From Paenibacillus illinoisensis NBRC 15959 (GTDB lineage: Bacteria > Bacillota > Bacilli > Paenibacillales > Paenibacillaceae): a stretch of DNA of 64,000 nt. A model generated the notes under the pieces. The model was not told the DNA's origin. It did no database searches and was given only the letters and a program-made list of their open reading frames with translations. Shown piece after piece: positions 25,835 through 34,975 of this stretch. The translations under genes were made by a program, and so were the position numbers. Every line of letters starts with the position of its first letter. Position 1 is the stretch's first letter. The DNA is taken from assembly GCF_004000925.1 (NCBI RefSeq), contig NZ_BIME01000003.1, positions 186,001 to 250,000 on the forward strand, read 5' to 3'.

Positions 25835-26908
25835 TTATTTGCTGTGCATTTTAAACTCAAGGAACAGGTCGTTATAATGCGAAAGCATTTTTTTACCCAG
25901 ATTATCGTACACTTCCAGCTTGCTTGTCAGTGAATCATCCGGATAGAACCGCTCATCACTGGAGATATCCTCTGGAAGCAGCTTGAGTGCCTCGGCGTTC
26001 GGTGTGGAGTATCCGACATATTCGGCATTACGTGCAGCATGATCCGGGTCCAGCATAAAGTTGATAAACTGGTGTGCTCCTTCAATATTGCTTGCCGTCT
26101 TCGGAATGACCATATTATCGAACCAGAGGTTCGATCCCTCCTCAGGCACCACGTAATCGAGCTTGTCGTTCTCATCCATAATCTCCGAAGCGTCTCCGGA
26201 CCAGACGAGTCCCACCGCCGCTTCCTCATTGGCCAGCAGCATTTTGATCTCATCACCAACGATGGCTCTGACGTTAGGCGTCAGGGTAGACAGTTTCGCC
26301 AGCGCCTCCTGCAGATGGTCTTCATTGGTGTCATTCAGGGAATAATGCAGACTGTTCAGTCCCATCCCCATGACTTCACGGGCACCATCCAGCAGCAGGA
26401 TCTGATTTTTCAGACGTGGGTCCCACAGGTCATCCCAGCTCTCAAACGTCAATCCGTCAACCAGCTCAGAATTGTAGACAATGCCCACCGTTCCCCAGAA
26501 GTACGGAATGGAATACTGATTGCCTTCGTCAAAGGACAAGTTTAGGAAATCAGGATCTATATTGTCCAGGTTGGTTAATTTGCTGTGATCAAGTGGAACG
26601 AGCAGGTTCTCTTCTTTCATTTTACTAATCGCATATTCAGAAGGAATCGCTACGTCAAAGGTTGTTCCGCCCTGCTCAATCTTGGTGAGCATCGCTTCAT
26701 TGGAGTCAAACGTCTGGTAGATGACCTTGATGCCTGTCTCCTCTTCAAACTCCGTCAGCAGATCCGGGTCAATATAATCGCCCCAGTTGTAGATGGTCAG
26801 CGTATTGCCGCCCGAGTATCCCTGACTCTTGTTGAGATAGGAGGCCAGGATCATCAGGGCAAAGGCTGCCACAAAGACAATCGCAAATGTCCGTACCAGT
26901 TGCTTCAT
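25835..26908 (-). CDS. potD: spermidine/putrescine ABC transporter, substrate-binding protein
   Basis: A 357-residue periplasmic-binding-fold protein of the PotD/PotF type (TIYNWGDYIDPDLLTEFEEE, FDVAIPSEYAI, SIPYFWGTVGIVYN, WSGDASEIM). It captures polyamine outside the membrane for PotBC. The N-terminus has a hydrophobic helix (7-25) but no lipobox Cys, so it is either tethered by an uncleaved helix or cleaved and released. It overlaps potC by 4 bases and is the last gene of potABCD. Confidence 0.92.
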   Translation of the reverse strand: MKQLVRTFAIVFVAAFALMILASYLNKSQGYSGGNTLTIYNWGDYIDPDLLTEFEEETGIKVIYQTFDSNEAMLTKIEQGGTTFDVAIPSEYAISKMKEENLLVPLDHSKLTNLDNIDPDFLNLSFDEGNQYSIPYFWGTVGIVYNSELVDGLTFESWDDLWDPRLKNQILLLDGAREVMGMGLNSLHYSLNDTNEDHLQEALAKLSTLTPNVRAIVGDEIKMLLANEEAAVGLVWSGDASEIMDENDKLDYVVPEEGSNLWFDNMVIPKTASNIEGAHQFINFMLDPDHAARNAEYVGYSTPNAEALKLLPEDISSDERFYPDDSLTSKLEVYDNLGKKMLSHYNDLFLEFKMHSK

Positions 26909-27711
26909 GGACGCAGCCCCCTTCCGGCAGGTGTCCGTGCAGCGCGGCGGTTAATGAAGTAATAGCCAATAACCAGCAGCACCGTCAGCAGGAAAAGCAG
27001 TGTTGACAGTGCGTTAATGGACAACGACACACCCTGTCTCGCCCGGGAATAGATCTCTACGGATAGCGTCGAGTACCCGTTCCCCGTTACAAAGAATGTT
27101 ACCGCGAAGTCATCCAGGGAGTACGTCAGCGCCATGAAGAACCCGGCAAAAATCCCCGGTTTAACGTATGGCAGTACTACACGTGTGAGGATCTGCCATG
27201 AGCCTGCGCCCAGATCGCGCGCCGCATCCATCAGCGTTGGGCTCATTTCCTGCAGTTTTGGCAGCACCATGATGACAACAATCGGCACGCTGAACGCGAT
27301 ATGGGACAGCAGGACCGATGTGAAGCCCAGCTTGATCCCGATCATGGTGAACAAAATCAGGAAGGATGCACCGATGATGACATCCGGGCTTACAATCAAT
27401 ACGTTATTGAGAGATAGCAGCGTATTCTTGGTCCGTTTACGCCGCACATGATAGATCGCGAGCGCACCTGCCACGCCAAGGATCGTCGAGATAGCCGAAG
27501 ACAGCAGCGCAATAATAAAGGTATTCAGTACAATGATCAGCAGCCGGGTATCGGCAAATACCTCCCTGTACCATTCCAGTGTGAATCCTTCGAAATTACG
27601 CATGTGACCGCCGCTGTTGAAGGAATAGAAGATCAGGTACGCAATTGGTGCGTACAGGATCGCAAAGACGACAGCTAGATAAACGTTAGATAGCTTTCCG
27701 TTTCTTCCCAT
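26905..27711 (-). CDS. potC: spermidine/putrescine ABC transporter permease
   Basis: A 268-residue permease with six hydrophobic helices and the EAA loop (MDAARDLGAGSWQILTRVVL) that contacts PotA. GAAGGAGG lies about 6 bases before the ATG. The 5' end overlaps the potB 3' end by 26 bases, and the 3' end overlaps potD. Confidence 0.93.
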   Translation of the reverse strand: MGRNGKLSNVYLAVVFAILYAPIAYLIFYSFNSGGHMRNFEGFTLEWYREVFADTRLLIIVLNTFIIALLSSAISTILGVAGALAIYHVRRKRTKNTLLSLNNVLIVSPDVIIGASFLILFTMIGIKLGFTSVLLSHIAFSVPIVVIMVLPKLQEMSPTLMDAARDLGAGSWQILTRVVLPYVKPGIFAGFFMALTYSLDDFAVTFFVTGNGYSTLSVEIYSRARQGVSLSINALSTLLFLLTVLLVIGYYFINRRAARTPAGRGLRP

Positions 27712-28519
27712 TACGCACCTCCTTCTTCCCTGATCCGGTCAGAAACATAATGATCGCCATCGCAATAATCAAAAAGACGGCAATCGTCGACCCCATCCCC
27801 CAGTCCTGGGTGACGAGGAAATGCTGTTCAATGGCTGTTCCCAGCGTAATAACCCGGTTACCCGCAATAAGGCGGGTGATCATGAACAGCGACAACGCAG
27901 GGATAAATACAGCCTGACATCCCGATTTGACTCCAGTGAGCGTCAGCGGGAAGATAACCCGGCGAAACGTCAGCCAGGATGAAGCCCCGAGATCCCGCGC
28001 CGCGTAAATCAGCGAAGGGTTCATCTCTTCCAGCGCGTTGAAGATCGGGAGAATCATGAACGGGATGAAGATGTACACCGATACAAAAATAAAGCTGAAA
28101 TCGGTGAACAGAATCTGCTGTGAACCGATGCCAATCACTTCAAGCAAGGAGTTGGTGAGGCCATATGTTCCGAACAGGCCGATGAAGGCATAGGCTTTTA
28201 ACAACAGATTAATCCAGCTAGGCAAAATAATAAGCAGCAGCCACAGCTGCTTGTGCTTCGTCCGGGTCAACAAGTAGGCCGTCGGATACGAAACCAACAG
28301 GGCAAACACCGTAATCAGCAGGGCATACCAGAATGAACTCAGTGTCATCTGCATATATACGGGCGTGAAAAACCGAGCATAGTTGCCAAACGTGAAATTG
28401 CCCTCTACATCAAAGAACGAATAATAGACAACCAGCAGTACCGGAGCGACAACGAACAGCACCATCCATAATACATATGGAATCAGATACGCATTGCGTG
28501 TACTCGCCTTACTCTGCAT
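27686..28519 (-). CDS. potB: spermidine/putrescine ABC transporter permease
   Basis: A 277-residue permease, six helices, EAA loop [20 protein letters not shown]. The start ATG at 28519 (MQSKASTRN) is preferred to a much longer frame because AAGAGG lies 6 bases upstream and the extra N-terminus would read antisense-like sequence inside potA. It overlaps the potA stop by 11 bases. Confidence 0.92.
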   Translation of the reverse strand: MQSKASTRNAYLIPYVLWMVLFVVAPVLLVVYYSFFDVEGNFTFGNYARFFTPVYMQMTLSSFWYALLITVFALLVSYPTAYLLTRTKHKQLWLLLIILPSWINLLLKAYAFIGLFGTYGLTNSLLEVIGIGSQQILFTDFSFIFVSVYIFIPFMILPIFNALEEMNPSLIYAARDLGASSWLTFRRVIFPLTLTGVKSGCQAVFIPALSLFMITRLIAGNRVITLGTAIEQHFLVTQDWGMGSTIAVFLIIAMAIIMFLTGSGKKEVRNGKKRKAI

Positions 28520-29618
28520 GGACGGCCTCTTGGTAGGCTTCAAGTCGTTTGTCGAATTCCTCTTCGGTCTCGTTGAAGCGCATGACGTGAATGGCTTCCG
28601 GATCAAAATACAGCCCGATACGTTCGCCCACGACAGCTTTCTTCGTGGAATGCACCAGCCATTCGTTCCCTGCATCGTCATAACTGGAAATCTCGTAATG
28701 CACCCCGCGGAACAACTGGGAGTCAACATTGACCTTCAGCTTGCCCTGATCCTCGGTCGTAATCTCCAGATCCTCCGGACGAATCACGATCTCAACAGGC
28801 TCGTTCGGCTGCAATCCCTGGTCGACACATTCATACTGTGCACCAGCGAATTCCACCACGAAGTCCTGCTTCATCTTGCCAGATACGATGTTCGATTCAC
28901 CGATAAAGTCCGCCACAAAACGGTTAATCGGTTCATCATAGATGTCATTCGGCGTACCGCTCTGCTGAATCACGCCGCCGTTTAGAACGAAAATCTCATC
29001 CGACATGGCCAGCGCTTCCTCCTGGTCATGCGTAACGAAAATAAACGTAATGCCCAGACGCTGCTGCAGCTCACGCAGCTCGTACTGCATTTCGGTCCGG
29101 AGCTTCAGATCGAGTGCAGACAATGGCTCGTCCAGCAGCAGGATCTCAGGTTCATTGACAATCGCACGTGCAATAGCGACCCGCTGACGTTGTCCACCGG
29201 ACATTTCGCCAATCTCGCGGTTTTCATACCCGGACAGGTTGACGAATTTGAGGGCTTCCAACACTTTGCTGCGTATTTCAGCCGTTTTCATCTTTTTGAT
29301 CCGCAAACCGAAAGCCACGTTCTCAAATACATTCAAATGTGGAAATAACGCATAATCCTGAAATACGGTATTAACCTGGCGCTGATGGGCAGGGACACGG
29401 TTGATCAATGCTCCGTTAAAATAAATGCTGCCCTGAGTCGGCTCCGCAAAGCCGGCGATCAGCCTTAATATCGTTGTTTTGCCGCAGCCCGATGGGCCAA
29501 GCAGCGTATAAAATTTACCCCGCTCAATCTCAAAGCTGACTTCCTTCAATACGGCTTCATCCTGATCGTATTGCTGGGTCACCCGGTCGAACCGGATAAT
29601 TGGTTGTTGATCTGACAT
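28509..29618 (-). CDS. potA: spermidine/putrescine ABC transporter ATPase
   Basis: A 369-residue ABC ATPase. Walker [11 protein letters not shown]-loop region FQDYALFPH, signature [14 protein letters not shown], Walker [12 protein letters not shown], switch His in VTHDQEEA; the C-terminal part is a TOBE regulatory domain. First gene of the potABCD operon, which imports polyamines by ATP hydrolysis. GGGGGCGAG precedes the ATG. The 255-bp gap upstream to the MFS gene shows no clear operator. Confidence 0.95.
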   Translation of the reverse strand: MSDQQPIIRFDRVTQQYDQDEAVLKEVSFEIERGKFYTLLGPSGCGKTTILRLIAGFAEPTQGSIYFNGALINRVPAHQRQVNTVFQDYALFPHLNVFENVAFGLRIKKMKTAEIRSKVLEALKFVNLSGYENREIGEMSGGQRQRVAIARAIVNEPEILLLDEPLSALDLKLRTEMQYELRELQQRLGITFIFVTHDQEEALAMSDEIFVLNGGVIQQSGTPNDIYDEPINRFVADFIGESNIVSGKMKQDFVVEFAGAQYECVDQGLQPNEPVEIVIRPEDLEITTEDQGKLKVNVDSQLFRGVHYEISSYDDAGNEWLVHSTKKAVVGERIGLYFDPEAIHVMRFNETEEEFDKRLEAYQEAVHAE

Positions 29619-29873
29619 GTTTCATCTCGCCCCCTTAAACTTGAGGTACAACTTCCCTGTACACTTTCTATAAACACATCGTTAATACAAATCCCATCTA
29701 TTATATATGATTCAGCTATATCCGCAATGGTTTTGATGTAAACGCAGGATGTCTTTTCTTCTTATTTTCACAAATCCTGCATACATTACGTTTATATGTC
29801 GATATCTACGCATTCTATAAAGCGATTGGAGGGTTCTTGGGCTTACCTGAGTTCGTAGGAAAGGAGTCTGAAC

Positions 29874-31214
29874 GTGGACATTCGCCGTAATCTGCCTTTG
29901 CTGATGATCATTTGTTTTCTTAGTCAGATGGGCGGTTTCATGATCCTCCCCCTGTTTCCTTTATTTATTGAGGAATTCGGCCTGTCCGGCTGGATGATGG
30001 GGGTTATTTTTGCACTCTTTTATGTCGGAAAAGTCATTGGAGGGGTTCCGGCTGCGGCACTCTACCGCAAATTGGGAGGTCAACGGGCCTTAATCGTCAT
30101 GCTGTTCATTCTCGCAGTCTGTATGGGCGGCTTCGCCGTCTCTTCTGCTGCACTTCTGTTTGGTTTGCTGCGGCTGCTGCAGGGACTCGCTTCCACCGGA
30201 CTCACCGTCATTGTCCGATCCATCATCGGGGATGGGGGCAATGTGGATAACCGCGGTCTGTACAATGGATATATCAGCAGCAGTGAAGGTGGAGGCATGG
30301 TGCTTGGGCCGGTGATTAGCGGCTGGCTTGCCCTGCACTGGCCGTTATCGGTTCCATTTCTGCTCGTTACGCTATGCTGCCTGATAGCCATGGGTACTGC
30401 TATGGGGATCAAGAGTACGCCAGAAGCTAAACAGATGTTTACAACCGACGAGCGCAAGCAGATGTCAGATCTCGACTCAGAGACAGACTCAGACACTCCG
30501 ATATTTCATGCCCATGAGAATAAACTCCTCCCTTCGGCTTCTAAGGATACCACCATCAACGATATTGCTGTGCACGAAACGGTTGCTGCTTCTCCAACAT
30601 CCAGTGCTCCCGATCATACCCATGCAGGCTCTCGGGCAAGGTTAACCCCGCGACAGCAGTTAATCGGTTACGGTACGGTACATTTCCTCGAAATGAGTGC
30701 CTATGCGGTATTTCTGACGTATTTCGCTCTCTATGCAGCCCATATGATGCATTGGGACCCATTTGCGACCAGCCTGGCTTTTACCGTGGCTGGCATCTCC
30801 ACGCTCGCTGCTGCACCCGTAGCCGGTTATCTATCCGACAGGATGGGTGATCGACTGCTGCTCTGCATGCTCGGCATGCTGATGATTGGCATTGAAGTGG
30901 TTGTTTTTCTAAGCACCTCTTCTTATACGTGGGTTTACATTGGCATGCTGATTGGCGGGGTTGGCGGTGCCTGTTACATGGATTCCTTTTTTGCTCATAT
31001 CGGGGACCATATCCCTGATGCAGGCAGAAGCGAGGTCATTGGCAAAATCGTCTCTGCGGCCGAAATCGGGTCCATCATTTCTCCTCTGATTGCTGCGCTG
31101 CTTGTAGAGTACGTTTCGCTCTACGCCGTGTTTGTATTCAATCTGGTGCTGATCGCTGCTGCTATTGCCGTTCAGGCAGTGATGCGGAGCAGGTACAGAG
31201 CGAAACAGGGATAA
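29874..31214 (+). CDS. MFS transporter
   Basis: A 446-residue major facilitator with 12 predicted helices and motif-A-like GGVPAAALYRKLGGQR after helix 2 and GYLSDRMGDR after helix 8. The central cytoplasmic loop (about 183-262) is unusually long and rich in Ser, Thr and Asp. GTG start with AAAGGAG 7 bases upstream. A drug or metabolite exporter is likely; the substrate is unknown. Confidence 0.9.
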   Translation: MDIRRNLPLLMIICFLSQMGGFMILPLFPLFIEEFGLSGWMMGVIFALFYVGKVIGGVPAAALYRKLGGQRALIVMLFILAVCMGGFAVSSAALLFGLLRLLQGLASTGLTVIVRSIIGDGGNVDNRGLYNGYISSSEGGGMVLGPVISGWLALHWPLSVPFLLVTLCCLIAMGTAMGIKSTPEAKQMFTTDERKQMSDLDSETDSDTPIFHAHENKLLPSASKDTTINDIAVHETVAASPTSSAPDHTHAGSRARLTPRQQLIGYGTVHFLEMSAYAVFLTYFALYAAHMMHWDPFATSLAFTVAGISTLAAAPVAGYLSDRMGDRLLLCMLGMLMIGIEVVVFLSTSSYTWVYIGMLIGGVGGACYMDSFFAHIGDHIPDAGRSEVIGKIVSAAEIGSIISPLIAALLVEYVSLYAVFVFNLVLIAAAIAVQAVMRSRYRAKQG

Positions 31215-31219
31215 CGTAC

Positions 31220-31255
31220 AAAACCGCTCACATGAGTGGGCGGTCTTTATCCTTT
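31220..31255 (+). terminator. terminator of the MFS gene
   Basis: ACCGCTCAC/GTGGGCGGT-type stem followed by CTTTATCCTTTT. Confidence 0.72.
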
Positions 31256-31435
31256 TATTTTCTTCCTATTAAAGAGACGATATTCCATGAATCCACCGGG
31301 CACTCCCCAGGTATCATCACTATGCCGAACTAACAGAATTTCACCAACCTTATTCAAAATGAGAATACTCGGTCTCACCAAAATTACAGGAGCATTGCCA
31401 ATCATACCCCGCAGCGTTTCAATGTAACCATCGAT
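31247..31435 (-). pseudogene. NUDIX hydrolase remnant
   Basis: An in-frame stretch of 62 codons reads IDGYIETLRGMIGNAPVI, then LVRPSILILNKVGEILLVRH, then SDDTWGVPGGFMEYRLFNRK and a stop. This is the N-terminal half of a NUDIX hydrolase, including the first Gly-Gly of the NUDIX box region. The catalytic REUXEE helix is missing. The expected ATG position (after AGGAGGGG) is ATC, and the only nearby ATG is in another frame that stops after nine codons. It is therefore a decayed 5' fragment. It accounts for most of the gap 31215-31574. Confidence 0.7.
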
Positions 31436-31551
31436 TATCCCCTCCTATGTGAATTCATGACTCATTATAGGAGAGTTTTACATACCCATATAGAGAAATA
31501 AGTTCCTCATCTTTTTCCTACTTTGTAGACCTTGAGCTGATGAAAAAAGAC

Positions 31552-31590
31552 AAAAAAACAACCCGCTCGCACATCTAGTGTGCAAACGGG
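31552..31590 (-). terminator. terminator overlapping the nos stop codon
   Basis: On minus, CCCGTTTGCACAC-TAGA-TGTGCGAGCGGG then TTGTTTTTTT. The 5' arm is the last four codons (Pro-Phe-Ala-His) and the stop is in the loop. Confidence 0.85.
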
Positions 31591-32786
31591 CATCTCAGGG
31601 ATGAATCTCCAGCCTGCGGCCGATGGTAATTGACATCCGTATGCTGCTGTTCAGCATTCTCTGGTTCAGCTCCAGATGGTGCTCCATCTAGTGTATACGC
31701 TGATTCCTGACGGAAAAAGTTCGGCTTCACGATTTCATTGCGATAGGAGCTGTGGAAAATGTGCGTCGTTGCCGGAGAAACAGGCGGAATCAGCCAAACC
31801 CAGTCTCCAGTCAGCTCACGCCCTGCCTTTGCCTCCCGCTGCTCAAACAAAGCAAATTGCGACGCTGCCGTATGGTGATCCACCATGCTGACGCCTGCTT
31901 TCTTGAAGGAATGCAGTACGGCTACATTCAATTCAACGAGTGCGCGATCCTTCCATAGCGTCGTTTCGCTGGAAGTGTTCAGTCCGAGTGCTACCGCCAC
32001 TGCAGGCAGTTTATTGTAGCGGAAGGTGTCCGCCAGATTACGTGCACCAATCTCAGTCTCCATATACCAGCCGTTAAACGGCGCAGCCGGATAAGAGATG
32101 CCTCCAATCTCAAGCCGCATATCCGCAATCATCGGTACACCGTACCAACGCATGCCGAGTTCGGCAATTTCAGCTCGCTCGGGGTGTTCAATGTTCACTT
32201 CGATAATGTCCTCATGGGGTACAGCATACCACTCGGGAGCTTGCCCTTGCGCCTGAATAATGAGCGGTAATACATCATAATCTCCCCCTGCCCCTTGCCA
32301 GCCAAGTGACATGGCTGCCTTGGTCAGTTCCAGGGATGCAGGATCTCCAATGATACCTTGTTCCGTCTCGTACCCAGCATAGCGGATAAGCTGGTGATTC
32401 CAGATCCGTACAGGAGCTCCGCTTGGCCCATTCGGCGGAAGAATCGTGATCATCGGGATAATCTTACCGCCATTGGATGCCAGTCGGATGTGATTCATCA
32501 CGGCCTCCGCAGCAGTTCCGGCTGTGTCTGCATGACGCGCATCCACGATCCGCAGCTTGTCCCAGAACAATCGTCCGATACAGCGGTTGCTGTTCCGCCA
32601 TGCCATTTTGCAGCCGTGCTCCAGTTCTTCGGTCGTATGCACATACGTGCCCGTATCTTCAATCTCCTGATGAACAGCAATAAGCCGGGCCTCCGCGTCT
32701 TCTCGCGAATGGCCCAGCTCTTCATAACATGTATATATAAACCGTTCAGCTTCTCCCTGCAATGGATCAAGGTCTGTCCGCATCAT
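31575..32786 (-). CDS. nos: nitric oxide synthase oxygenase
   Basis: Bacterial NO synthase oxygenase, 403 residues, making NO from arginine with electrons from an unlinked reductase. Cys69 in WRNSNRCIGR is the haem thiolate ligand; FNGWYMETEIGARNL holds the arginine-binding Glu; SHAP-like C-terminal pieces (GDWVWLIPPVSPATTHIFH) match the family. It lacks the N-terminal hook and reductase of animal enzymes, as usual in Bacillota. A tail of about 43 residues follows the normal end and finishes RCPFAH with a Cys-Pro motif at 399-400. ATG ATG start with GGTGGA upstream. Confidence 0.95.
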   Translation of the reverse strand: MMRTDLDPLQGEAERFIYTCYEELGHSREDAEARLIAVHQEIEDTGTYVHTTEELEHGCKMAWRNSNRCIGRLFWDKLRIVDARHADTAGTAAEAVMNHIRLASNGGKIIPMITILPPNGPSGAPVRIWNHQLIRYAGYETEQGIIGDPASLELTKAAMSLGWQGAGGDYDVLPLIIQAQGQAPEWYAVPHEDIIEVNIEHPERAEIAELGMRWYGVPMIADMRLEIGGISYPAAPFNGWYMETEIGARNLADTFRYNKLPAVAVALGLNTSSETTLWKDRALVELNVAVLHSFKKAGVSMVDHHTAASQFALFEQREAKAGRELTGDWVWLIPPVSPATTHIFHSSYRNEIVKPNFFRQESAYTLDGAPSGAEPENAEQQHTDVNYHRPQAGDSSLRCPFAH

Positions 32787-32910
32787 TCATTCCACCAATC
32801 TGTACATCTCGAATGCCACTATTATACGGCAAGCACACCGGATTTGTAAGCGAACGGGGACTTTGTTCACGGACTCTACATATCGTTGTCAGGATGCGGG
32901 TTATCTTAGC

Positions 32911-33387
32911 TTATTTGCCCAGAAATGCGTTTAACATCCAGATTTCTTTGTCCAATGCCGCTGTGAATCCAATCAGCATATCTTCCGTAGCGTTATCCTC
33001 TGCTTCTCCAGCTGCATGGATGCCTTGCTCAATCACTTCTACCATGGTGCGAAGATCAGCAACCACCGACTCTACCATACGCTCAGCAGACAACTTGCCC
33101 TGTGCCTCATCAACTGGAGACAAACGAAGCTGTTCGGACATCGTAGCTACCGGACGTCCACCAATAGCAAGCAAGCGTTCAGCGACTTCATCCATGTTCG
33201 CAGTAGCCAGGTTATACAATTCTTCGAATTTGGCGTGCAGTGTGAAGAAATGGGGTCCTTGAACATACCAGTGGAAATGATGCAGTTTCGTATACAATAC
33301 AGACCAGCCTGCAATCTGGCGGTTCAGGACGTCTTGTAATGCTGCGGTGTGGTTTGTAAAAGTGTTAGTTGTTTGAATTGTGCTCAT
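32911..33387 (-). CDS. dps: Dps/MrgA-type ferritin-like DNA-protection protein
   Basis: A 158-residue Dps dodecamer subunit: ferroxidase-site residues in LHHFHWYVQGPHFFTLHAKF and DEVAERLLAIGG. It oxidises and stores iron using peroxide and shields DNA. AGAGGGGA-type ribosome site upstream. A PerR-type dyad lies 81 bp before the start, so it should be induced with katA by peroxide or iron limitation. Monocistronic; the 124 bp to nos hold the nos promoter. Confidence 0.95.
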   Translation of the reverse strand: MSTIQTTNTFTNHTAALQDVLNRQIAGWSVLYTKLHHFHWYVQGPHFFTLHAKFEELYNLATANMDEVAERLLAIGGRPVATMSEQLRLSPVDEAQGKLSAERMVESVVADLRTMVEVIEQGIHAAGEAEDNATEDMLIGFTAALDKEIWMLNAFLGK

Positions 33388-33467
33388 GGATAGGTTCCCC
33401 TCTCAAATACAATATAATGTGATTTTAATTCAATGAATGACTTCTGATATTTGTTGCTCTCTTTAAT

Positions 33468-33482
33468 TTAGACTTAATCTAA
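33468..33482. promoter_or_regulatory. PerR-type operator of dps
   Basis: TTAGACTTAATCTAA, 10 of 14 matches to the Bacillus PerR box, one base different from the katA copy. It lies 81 bp upstream of dps, the same distance as at katA. The remainder of the 346-bp gap 33388-33733 holds only the HAD-gene terminator. Confidence 0.75.
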
Positions 33483-33677
33483 ATCTTGTTTTAATTATAA
33501 CACCGCCTACCTACTTTGTGAAGGCTTTTGCCTGCTCTTCCAAATGAAGATTCCATGAAGTTCCACTTCATCTTCTAATAGAAGCGAGATCTTGCTGCTT
33601 GTCAGATTACACACCACATTTATACCTCGGATTCACTTGATGTGCAGCGATTATCCTCACATTTTCCACAATCCAAA

Positions 33678-33722
33678 TAGCCCTGTTACCTACCTTAGTA
33701 TGGCAAACAGGGCTGCTAAAAC
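33678..33722 (-). terminator. terminator of the HAD gene
   Basis: AGCCCTGTT/AACAGGGCT stem with a large loop; the T run on minus is short (ATTTGG). Confidence 0.5.
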
Positions 33723-33733
33723 ACTATGACTCT

Positions 33734-34474
33734 TTATTGTAGAACAAACTCGGATGTAAGAATGCGAGTTATTTCATTATAATCACGTGCCACATGATGG
33801 GGCTGATGGTTTGATTCTGGCAGAGCATTCCGATGGTTGAACCAGATGACATTCCATCCGGCGTTTACCGCACCTACTACATCATTACGCCATGAGTCCC
33901 CGACATAATAACTGGAGCGAGTATCCGTGCCTGTCTGTTTATTCACATGTTCAAACAATTGCCGATCCGGCTTGGCATACCCGAGGGTTCCTGAGATGAA
34001 GATTCGCTCCTCCGGGACGATGTCAAACACATTCAGTGCTTCGAGCTTGCGTCTCTGATGTCTTCCCTCACCATTTGTGATGAGTCCTACAAAGTGTCCG
34101 TCTGCCATAAGGCTCCTCATCAGATCATAAGCACCATCAAAGGGCTGAATCTGAAACTGTCTGCTCAGATACTGCGCTTGCAGTGCTTCAGCCTGCCCTT
34201 CAATCAAGGGTACCCCAAACTCCTTCATCGTAAGTTCAAATCTGCGTCTGCGCATCCGTTCTACGGCTTCTGCTTCCGGAACGGCAGAGAGACCCTCCTG
34301 ATCGGACAACCAGTCGCTGTAGTAGCGGAATCGGTGATAAACCTCGGCATAAGGAACATCATTGGCTAGACCAAGAACCTCCTGCAATGCTCCTCTAAGG
34401 GGCTGCAAGTGGTCATACAATGTATCATCCACATCAAAAAATATGGCTTTTTGAGGTTGGTCTTTGGATAACAT
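33734..34474 (-). CDS. HAD-superfamily hydrolase (subfamily IA)
   Basis: A 246-residue phosphatase like B. subtilis YfnB. Motif I DVDDT (Asp14, Asp16), motif II LITNGEG, motif III Lys in GYAKPDRQLF, motif IV GDSWRNDVVGA; the helical cap lies between motifs I and II. Likely acts on small phosphorylated metabolites or nucleotides. AAGGAGG lies just before the ATG. Single gene with a terminator. Confidence 0.93.
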   Translation of the reverse strand: MLSKDQPQKAIFFDVDDTLYDHLQPLRGALQEVLGLANDVPYAEVYHRFRYYSDWLSDQEGLSAVPEAEAVERMRRRRFELTMKEFGVPLIEGQAEALQAQYLSRQFQIQPFDGAYDLMRSLMADGHFVGLITNGEGRHQRRKLEALNVFDIVPEERIFISGTLGYAKPDRQLFEHVNKQTGTDTRSSYYVGDSWRNDVVGAVNAGWNVIWFNHRNALPESNHQPHHVARDYNEITRILTSEFVLQ

Positions 34475-34616
34475 AATGGACCTCCTTCTCTATCTTCAAT
34501 GAAGTGAGTTATATTTCACTTATAAAATTAATAAGCGATTTGAATATTATGGGAACCAACTTTAATAAATGATACAATAACTTTTTAACGAATTTGCAAG
34601 GAGGCAGCCAAACTGC

Positions 34617-34841
34617 ATGACATTCTCCACATACCCGAAAGAAAAGAAACAACAAAATATCTATAGCTTAGTCTTAAATCTCATTCTTTTCGTGGTTGCT
34701 GCATTTGTACTAGTTTACGCCTATTATACTTACGATGCCAAACCCTCTTCCAGCTATCTGTTAATCGTAATCCCGATGACAGGGTGTGCAATAAGGTCAG
34801 TGTACCACGCAGTCATGCTCATAAAAATGAAGAAGCAGTAA
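34617..34841 (+). CDS. small two-helix membrane protein
   Basis: A 74-residue protein with two hydrophobic segments (about 17-40 and 47-62) and a basic tail (IKMKKQ). AAGGAGG lies 11-12 bases before the ATG, which argues for a real gene. No family recognised. It is alone on plus between two minus-strand units. Confidence 0.7.
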   Translation: MTFSTYPKEKKQQNIYSLVLNLILFVVAAFVLVYAYYTYDAKPSSSYLLIVIPMTGCAIRSVYHAVMLIKMKKQ

Positions 34842-34904
34842 AAATGAACATTGAACGTGAAAAGAAAGATTGATGTTTATCTCGCCTTAAACCAACTGCG
34901 AAAA

Positions 34905-34942
34905 AGGTAGATATACTGCACTCTTTCTACAGTATACCTACC
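34905..34942 (-). terminator. terminator of the adeC cluster
   Basis: GGTAGGTATACTG/CAGTATATCTACC stem on minus followed by TTTTT, just after the adeC stop. Confidence 0.8.
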
Positions 34943-34975
34943 TATTCATGTTCTTCAATTGAAAGAACTATCCAT

